From Streptomyces graminofaciens (GTDB lineage Bacteria > Actinomycetota > Actinomycetes > Streptomycetales > Streptomycetaceae), in the NCBI RefSeq assembly GCF_030294945.1, contig NZ_AP018448.1:4092001-4156000 (forward strand): DNA of 64,000 nt, written 5' to 3'. The notes under the pieces were generated by a model, which had not been told where the DNA came from, did not search any database, and saw only the letters and a program-made list of their open reading frames with translations. Both the position numbers and the translations under genes were made by a program. Positions 59,208 to 64,000 of this stretch are shown piece by piece. The stretch's first letter is position 1. Every line of letters starts with the position of its first letter.

Positions 59208-61430
59208 TCACACTCCCAACTGCAGCCCGTCGGCCGCCTCCTCGACCATGGCCAGTCCGAGTCTGCTGACGCGTACGGCGAAGGGGGCGCCCGCGACTCG
59301 CAGTCCGGTCAGGCCGATCTCGCCCAGCGGCGCGCTGCACACCGGGCGCAGCGTCACCGTCCCGGCAGGGGCGTCGGGGCGGATACCGGCGAGGGTGGTG
59401 AGGAGCAGGACCCCGGCGGCCGCCGCCGTCGCGGCCGGTCTGCAGGCGGCGGGATGGGGCAGGGGCGCGCCGCCCGCCGTCCGCTGCTCCCCCGCGTACA
59501 TCTCGGGCAGCCGGTGGCCGAAGCCGTCGGCCGCCGCCAGCACCCCCCGCAACAGCGAACTCGCCTCCTTCTCGTACCCGGCGGCCGCCAGCCCCGCGAC
59601 CGCGACCGCCGTCTCGTGGACACGTACGGCTCCACTGCGATGCCCGAAGGGGTTGTACGCCGATTCCTTCGCGCCCAGGCTGCGCAGTCCCCACCCGGAG
59701 TCCATGGCCGGGCCGCCGAGCAGCCGCGCGAGTTGCTCGGTCTGCACCTTGTCGAGCAGTCCTGGCGCGTGGGTGCCCGCGCCGAGCAGGCCGGTGTCGA
59801 GGAGGTGGACGGCGGCGGCGCCCAGGTGCGGCACGAGGCGGCCGTCCGGGGTGCGGGCGGCAGCGGGTCTGCCGCCGCCGCGGTCCTCTGCCCAGAAGTC
59901 CGCCCGGAACCGGTGCCGCAGCAGCCGGGCCCACTCCCTCAGCTCCGCTCCGCCCGGCCTGGCGTACGCGTCGAGGAGGTCCGCGCCCAGCAGTGCGGCC
60001 CGATGGGCATGTGCCTGTGTCTCGCAGCGCAGTGGTCCGCCGGGGCGCGGGTCGGCCAGGTAGGTGATGTCTCCGGTCGTGGTCCGCAGCCACTGCAGAC
60101 AGCGCTCGGCGGCGGGCAGCAGTTCCGCTGTCTCCTGCTCGGGGAGACCCCAGCGTCTGGCTTCGGCGAGGAGTACGGGGAACAGGAGGGTCGCCTCGGT
60201 GCCGGTGCAGCCCGGCGGCAGGTGCGGGCCCACGTCCCGCCGGGGGCCGGGGATCAGGCCGAACTGTGCTCCCGGCCCCGCGAGCTGGGTGCGCGCGAGC
60301 GTGCGCAGGGTGCCTACGGCGAGGCGGGTGCCGAGCGGCAGCGTCATCCGGGCGGCGGCCAGCGCGTCGGCCGGTGCCATGCCGCAGCGCCAGGGCGCGC
60401 CCGCCGCGAGGTGGGTGTCGGACGGGTTCGCGGGATCGCGGAGCAGCAGCGCTTCGAGGTCCTCCAGGCAGGTGTGCAGCAGTGCCTGGGCTCCGGGGTC
60501 GTCACCCGCAGCACGGGCCTGGGCGATGGGGCTCGTGGCACCGCGCCCGACCGGCCGGATGGGTCCCGCCCCGTCCGGCCGTACCCGGAGCTCCACGCTG
60601 CGTGTGCCCCCCGGTGGTAGTTCGAGCTCCCAGCGCAGCAGCCCGGCGGAGGCCAGCGCGTCCGCGGGCGGCGGGTGGGCCGTGACGGTCGACTGCCCTG
60701 TGGCTCCGGACCAGCGCAGGCCGGAGTCGTGGACGCTGGCCGGCAGCTCCGGCCCGGCTCTGCCGGAGGCCACCGCGCCCAGTTCCGCGAGGTCCGTGCC
60801 CAGGGCCACCTCGACGGGCAGGCGCATCGGGCGGAGGGCCGTGTTGTGCAGGGTGATCCGCTCCGTGCCGTCCGCGTGCCGTGTGCGCTCGACCATGACG
60901 TCCGGGTCGGGCCCGGCGTCGGCGGACATGCGCAGGGTGCCCATGAATCTGGCCCGGTCGGCCGTGACCATCCGTGCCTGCACCGCCAGGGGTTCCCGCC
61001 CGGCCACCCGTACCTCACAGCGGGAGAGCATGCGCCGGCCCGCGCGGTAGAAGCCTTCCAGGCCCTGCCCGGTCAACTGCCCCTGGTCCGTCGAGATCGC
61101 GAGGCCCGGCAGGGCGACACAGATCAGCGTGGTGTGGGCGGGCGGCAGCTCTGCGGGCTTGCGCGGAATGGCGGGCGGCGCCGGCGGGGGCACCTGGCCG
61201 CGCGCCCCGGCGGGGGCGCGCTCCGGAGCGCCGCCCGCACCCATGGGAAGCGGCGCGGTGCCCCCCGTGGCCGCTGGGCGCGCGCCCATGAGGTGTGGAG
61301 TCGGGCTGCGCGTGTCCGTGCGCGGTGTCCGCGTGCCCGCCCCGCGCGTGGAGGGCTCTGTGAGCCCGCGCAGTGGCAGGCCGTCGTCGTCTGAGGTATC
61401 GAAGGCGTCGGGCGAGGAGTGCAGGGGCAT
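59208..61430 (-). CDS. Glycogen-debranching-enzyme-type protein (GDE_N-like plus glucosidase barrel)
   Basis: The protein has 740 residues. A disordered Pro/Arg-rich N-terminus (about 1-95) leads to an N-terminal bis-domain (about 95-300, LICVALPGLAISTDQGQLTG) and an alpha/alpha six-barrel (about 330-700, WRCGMAPADALAAARMTLP, AGPGAQFGLIPGPRRDVGP, YNPFGHRSGAVRVHETAVAV). These are typical of amylo-alpha-1,6-glucosidase-related proteins. The exact activity is uncertain. ATG 61430 follows GGAAGAAG. It lies downstream of the DUF4192 gene. Confidence 0.85.
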   Translation of the reverse strand: MPLHSSPDAFDTSDDDGLPLRGLTEPSTRGAGTRTPRTDTRSPTPHLMGARPAATGGTAPLPMGAGGAPERAPAGARGQVPPPAPPAIPRKPAELPPAHTTLICVALPGLAISTDQGQLTGQGLEGFYRAGRRMLSRCEVRVAGREPLAVQARMVTADRARFMGTLRMSADAGPDPDVMVERTRHADGTERITLHNTALRPMRLPVEVALGTDLAELGAVASGRAGPELPASVHDSGLRWSGATGQSTVTAHPPPADALASAGLLRWELELPPGGTRSVELRVRPDGAGPIRPVGRGATSPIAQARAAGDDPGAQALLHTCLEDLEALLLRDPANPSDTHLAAGAPWRCGMAPADALAAARMTLPLGTRLAVGTLRTLARTQLAGPGAQFGLIPGPRRDVGPHLPPGCTGTEATLLFPVLLAEARRWGLPEQETAELLPAAERCLQWLRTTTGDITYLADPRPGGPLRCETQAHAHRAALLGADLLDAYARPGGAELREWARLLRHRFRADFWAEDRGGGRPAAARTPDGRLVPHLGAAAVHLLDTGLLGAGTHAPGLLDKVQTEQLARLLGGPAMDSGWGLRSLGAKESAYNPFGHRSGAVRVHETAVAVAGLAAAGYEKEASSLLRGVLAAADGFGHRLPEMYAGEQRTAGGAPLPHPAACRPAATAAAAGVLLLTTLAGIRPDAPAGTVTLRPVCSAPLGEIGLTGLRVAGAPFAVRVSRLGLAMVEEAADGLQLGV

Positions 61431-61715
61431 GGGGCGGCTTCTTCCGCGCTCGGCGCGCGTGGGGTGTGCTCGGCACCGGGTGATCGGGCGGGACAGGACT
61501 GACACGGCGGCATGCGAACCATGGGTACCGCCACTCAGGTGAACGGAGCGGCTCCGCTCCGGGTCACGCCCCCGTTCCGGGAAGCCGACCGAATGGCCGC
61601 GGGGTGGTGTGGCGCGGGGGGGCCGAAAGGCAATGAGCCGGGGTCGCGCGGGGCGGGATGTCGTGGTGGGTCGTGGTCCACGCGTGCTCGTGCTCGTCCG
61701 GTGGGGGTGGCGCAC

Positions 61716-63410
61716 TCACGTGTCACCCTCAGTGCCCTGTCCTCCGTCGCCGTGCCGGGCACGGGCCCGGCCGGTCGCGCCGTCGGCCGTACGTCCCGGT
61801 CGTCGGGTGGGGGCCGAGGTGTCGTCGTGGGGGTGTGGGCGTCGGGCGTCGGCCCCTCCTGGGGATCGTCGGGGGCCGCGAGCACGGGTGCCCTCTTCCG
61901 GGCGCGGCCTGCGTCGGCGCCGGGTGGAGGTGGCGCACGGCTGGTCGGAGCGGGAGTCCGTGTCTCGGGGCCGCTCGGAGGGGGTCGGCTCGTCGGCGGG
62001 ATCGGGGATCACCGCGTCTTCCGGCGCGACAGGCTTCTGCGAGGCCGTTGCCTGGTCCTGACGGCCCACGGGTCCGCTCCGGTCCGTCGATGCCGGCTCC
62101 AAAATCGGCTCCGCCCGGTCGCGCCCCTTGCGTTCCGCGCGCAGGCAGCGGCGGATCGACTCCGGGTCGAGGCCTTCGTTGCAGGCCTGGTGCAGGAGGC
62201 GGGCGAAGAGGTAGTCGGGGTCTGCGGCGAGGGCCATGGCCAGGGCCTCACGGGCCTCCAGTTCGTCGCCGGTGGACCAGGCGACCCAGCCGACGAGTGT
62301 GAGCGGCGCCGCCGCGTGCTCGCCGTAGGGGCCGACGCAGCGACGGGCCAGGGCGCGCCACAGCCGAACCGCCGGGGCGGCCTCGTCGCCTTCCATCCAC
62401 TCGGCGGCGCGGTCGCGGGTCGCGCGGTCCTGAAGGCCGAGGATCAGGGTGGCGGCGTCCTCGTGTCCGAGGAGTTCGTCGTCGCGGAGGTCCGCGTCGA
62501 GCGTGTCGGACGGGGGCGGGGTGTCCGTGAGCCGGCCGATGACGCGGTGGGCGAGCGCCAGCGTCTCCTCGCCCACGGCCGCTCGGCTCTCCGCGTCCAG
62601 GATCCGTGGGACGAGGGCCGACTGTGCGGCGTCGAGGGCCTCCTCCTGCCGGAGCGCGGCGGCGGTTTCCCATGGCATGAGCCGCGCCCTCAGCTCCCGC
62701 AGGCTGCCGCGCACCCGCAGACCCGCGTAGGTCGCGGCGGCGGCCAGCACCGAGGTGCCCGGCAGGCCCATCGGCTGGCCGTCGGGCGCGCAACACCCGT
62801 TGCCCGGGCAGCAGTACGACCAGAAGCGGCCGTCGGAGATGCACAGGGCCTCCACCACGGGGACGTCGAGGCTGCCGCAGGCCCGCCGCAACAGCTGGGC
62901 CAGCGGCCGAAGTCGCTCCATGACCTCTCGGCCCGACTCACCGCTCGACGGGTCCTGGCAGAGGAAGGCGACCATGCTCCCCGGCTTGACGCCGCGGCGC
63001 TCGCTTCCCGTCACGAGCCCGTGGGCCAACTGCTGGGCCACGGACGGCCAGTCGTCCGCGTGGGCCGGGATCCCGAGCCGGGCCCGCCCGCCGAACCGTC
63101 CGGGTCCGTCGCCGTCGTGCAGCGCGACGAGGACGATGCTGTCCTCGGGCCGATAGCCGAGCAGATACGGCAAGGCGTCGGCGAGTTCGGCCGGTGTGCG
63201 CAGCGTGACCTGCTGCTCGCCACGGAGGCGGCCGGTCATGCCCTGTCCTGCGTACGAGGAGGGCCCGGCGGGTACGAGGTGGCCGTGTCCCGTGTACGGG
63301 GCGGGCGCGGGGTGCCGGTGTCCCGTGTGCGGGGCGGGCTCGCCGTACTCGCTCTGCCCGTTGATGTCACCGTTGCCGGCGGTCCCGGCTGCTTCGCTGT
63401 GATTCGTCAT
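61716..63410 (-). CDS. DUF4192 family protein
   Basis: The protein has 564 residues. The N-terminal 60 or so residues are disordered. The DUF4192 domain (about 65-430) starts TLRTPAELADALPYLLGYRPEDSIVLVAL and contains a cysteine cluster SYCCPGNGCCAPDGQP. The last 130 residues are a Pro/Arg-rich tail (low complexity). The family is widespread in actinobacteria, and its function is unknown. Confidence 0.88.
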   Translation of the reverse strand: MTNHSEAAGTAGNGDINGQSEYGEPAPHTGHRHPAPAPYTGHGHLVPAGPSSYAGQGMTGRLRGEQQVTLRTPAELADALPYLLGYRPEDSIVLVALHDGDGPGRFGGRARLGIPAHADDWPSVAQQLAHGLVTGSERRGVKPGSMVAFLCQDPSSGESGREVMERLRPLAQLLRRACGSLDVPVVEALCISDGRFWSYCCPGNGCCAPDGQPMGLPGTSVLAAAATYAGLRVRGSLRELRARLMPWETAAALRQEEALDAAQSALVPRILDAESRAAVGEETLALAHRVIGRLTDTPPPSDTLDADLRDDELLGHEDAATLILGLQDRATRDRAAEWMEGDEAAPAVRLWRALARRCVGPYGEHAAAPLTLVGWVAWSTGDELEAREALAMALAADPDYLFARLLHQACNEGLDPESIRRCLRAERKGRDRAEPILEPASTDRSGPVGRQDQATASQKPVAPEDAVIPDPADEPTPSERPRDTDSRSDQPCATSTRRRRRPRPEEGTRARGPRRSPGGADARRPHPHDDTSAPTRRPGRTADGATGRARARHGDGGQGTEGDT

Positions 63411-63576
63411 GCGGCGACCATCTCGCGGATCTTGGAGTTCCGCTTTGACCTGTGGACAAGTTCGGGCATGACCGCGTCAGCAGTTGTCCACAGCTCGACC
63501 TGCTCGTCCCCGCGATGTCCGAGGCATCGGTTTGTATGGGGCCATGAGCGACGGAGACGTGTCCTGCCTGCCTGCC

Positions 63577-64000
63577 CTACATGCCTGTCGTGAGGACGAT
63601 GGGGGCGACCGGGTGCAAGGCGCCGTGGAGGTGGATCAGGCTGTCTCCTTCCGCGCCGGTCTGCGCGTGATCCACGGCGGCTACGACCAGGTGGTGGTCT
63701 CCGAGCCGGATGCGGTCGTAGCGGGAACAGACCAGCCAGGACAGGCAGTCGTCGAGGAGGGGGACACCATGAGGTCCGATGTGCCAGCGGGTGGGAGGGG
63801 CGAAGCGGTCGACGCCGCGGGTGGCGAAGCGTCCGGCCAGCTCCATCTGGTCCCCGGCCAGGATGTGGATGCCGAACCAGCGGCTGTCCTTGATCCGGGC
63901 CCACGTCGAAGAGGTGTCGGCCAGGGCGAAGGAGACCAGCGCGGGTTCCGTGCTGATCGATGTCAGCGAGGTGATGGTCACCCCCACAGGGCCTGCGGAG
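63577..64000 (-). CDS. Flavin reductase domain protein, cut by window edge
   Basis: The C-terminal 136 residues or so are visible (GPVGVTITSLTSISTEPALV, WFGIHILAGDQMELAGRFAT, LTTGM at the end); the N-terminus lies beyond 64000. The GVT-TS-TS-S pattern and the fold are of the FMN-binding flavin reductase-like family, which reduces FMN with NAD(P)H for partner monooxygenases. The partner cannot be seen. Confidence 0.88.
   Translation of the reverse strand, partial: SAGPVGVTITSLTSISTEPALVSFALADTSSTWARIKDSRWFGIHILAGDQMELAGRFATRGVDRFAPPTRWHIGPHGVPLLDDCLSWLVCSRYDRIRLGDHHLVVAAVDHAQTGAEGDSLIHLHGALHPVAPIVLTTGM

Overview
The window looks like a stretch of a Streptomyces chromosome. The sequence is strongly GC-rich with the matching third-position bias. 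It carries actinomycete hallmark genes (cutRS, sepH, hrdB, whiH, an HPr gene with DasR-type sites, several actinobacterial DUF families). From memory, the gene order from the TrmA-like methyltransferase through ptsH, parC, parE, hrdB and whiH matches the conserved core of Streptomyces chromosomes. No rRNA, tRNA, IS element, prophage or CRISPR array was recognised.

Left edge (1-4.4 kb), accessory. A NUDIX/winged-helix protein, cut by the window edge, is divergent from a tightly coupled three-gene cassette: a four-helix membrane protein (745-2499), a nucleoside phosphorylase/nucleosidase-like protein (2496-3413) and a membrane-anchored PLD-like protein (3464-4129). The first protein ends, and the second begins, with nearly the same G/N-rich motif (GDNNTISNNAIGD against GNGNTISNNAVGS). 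This is the arrangement known from bacterial amyloid signalling motifs, where a sensor passes a signal to an effector by motif templating. I propose the cassette as an uncharacterised conflict or abortive-infection-like system. It is the main finding.

4.6-13.9 kb: an RNA methyltransferase, then a potassium block (KimA-like permease divergent from two TrkA/RCK proteins, a relic of a KdpD-type kinase, and DUF3159 and OB-fold genes), then DUF3710, dut and a thioesterase. 13.9-25 kb: DUF3093, an EcsC-like gene, DUF4193, the CutRS secretion-stress system, an inositol-phosphatase-like gene, coproporphyrin ferrochelatase, an iron box, an MFS exporter, a sugar-lactone oxidase and sepH. 25-35 kb: sulfurtransferase, glyoxalase-fold protein, thymidine kinase, a nucleotide-phosphodiesterase-like protein, DUF5998, a GNAT/acyl-CoA-ligase fusion, ptsH with two DasR-type operators, a GntR regulator, and an M23 endopeptidase behind a c-di-AMP (ydaO-type) riboswitch.

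35-54 kb: a pair of M16 peptidases, parC, a CobW-family GTPase, a frameshifted citrate synthase relic, an iron-box gene that is probably leaderless, a CitA/CitB-type two-component system beside an acetate-type symporter and its DUF485 partner, parE, a small zinc-ribbon protein, a secreted trypsin-like protease and hrdB. 54-64 kb: whiH with a sigma-WhiG-like promoter, an ABC ATPase-permease fusion, a second NUDIX/winged-helix paralogue, a glycogen-debranching-type protein, DUF4192 and a flavin reductase that runs off the right edge.

Themes linking the genes: potassium and c-di-AMP (KimA-like permease, RCK proteins, riboswitch-controlled peptidase), iron (two DmdR/IdeR-type boxes), and core replication, division and development (parC, parE, sepH, hrdB, whiH). 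Two decayed metabolic or signalling genes (kdpD-like, citrate synthase) lie in otherwise conserved surroundings.
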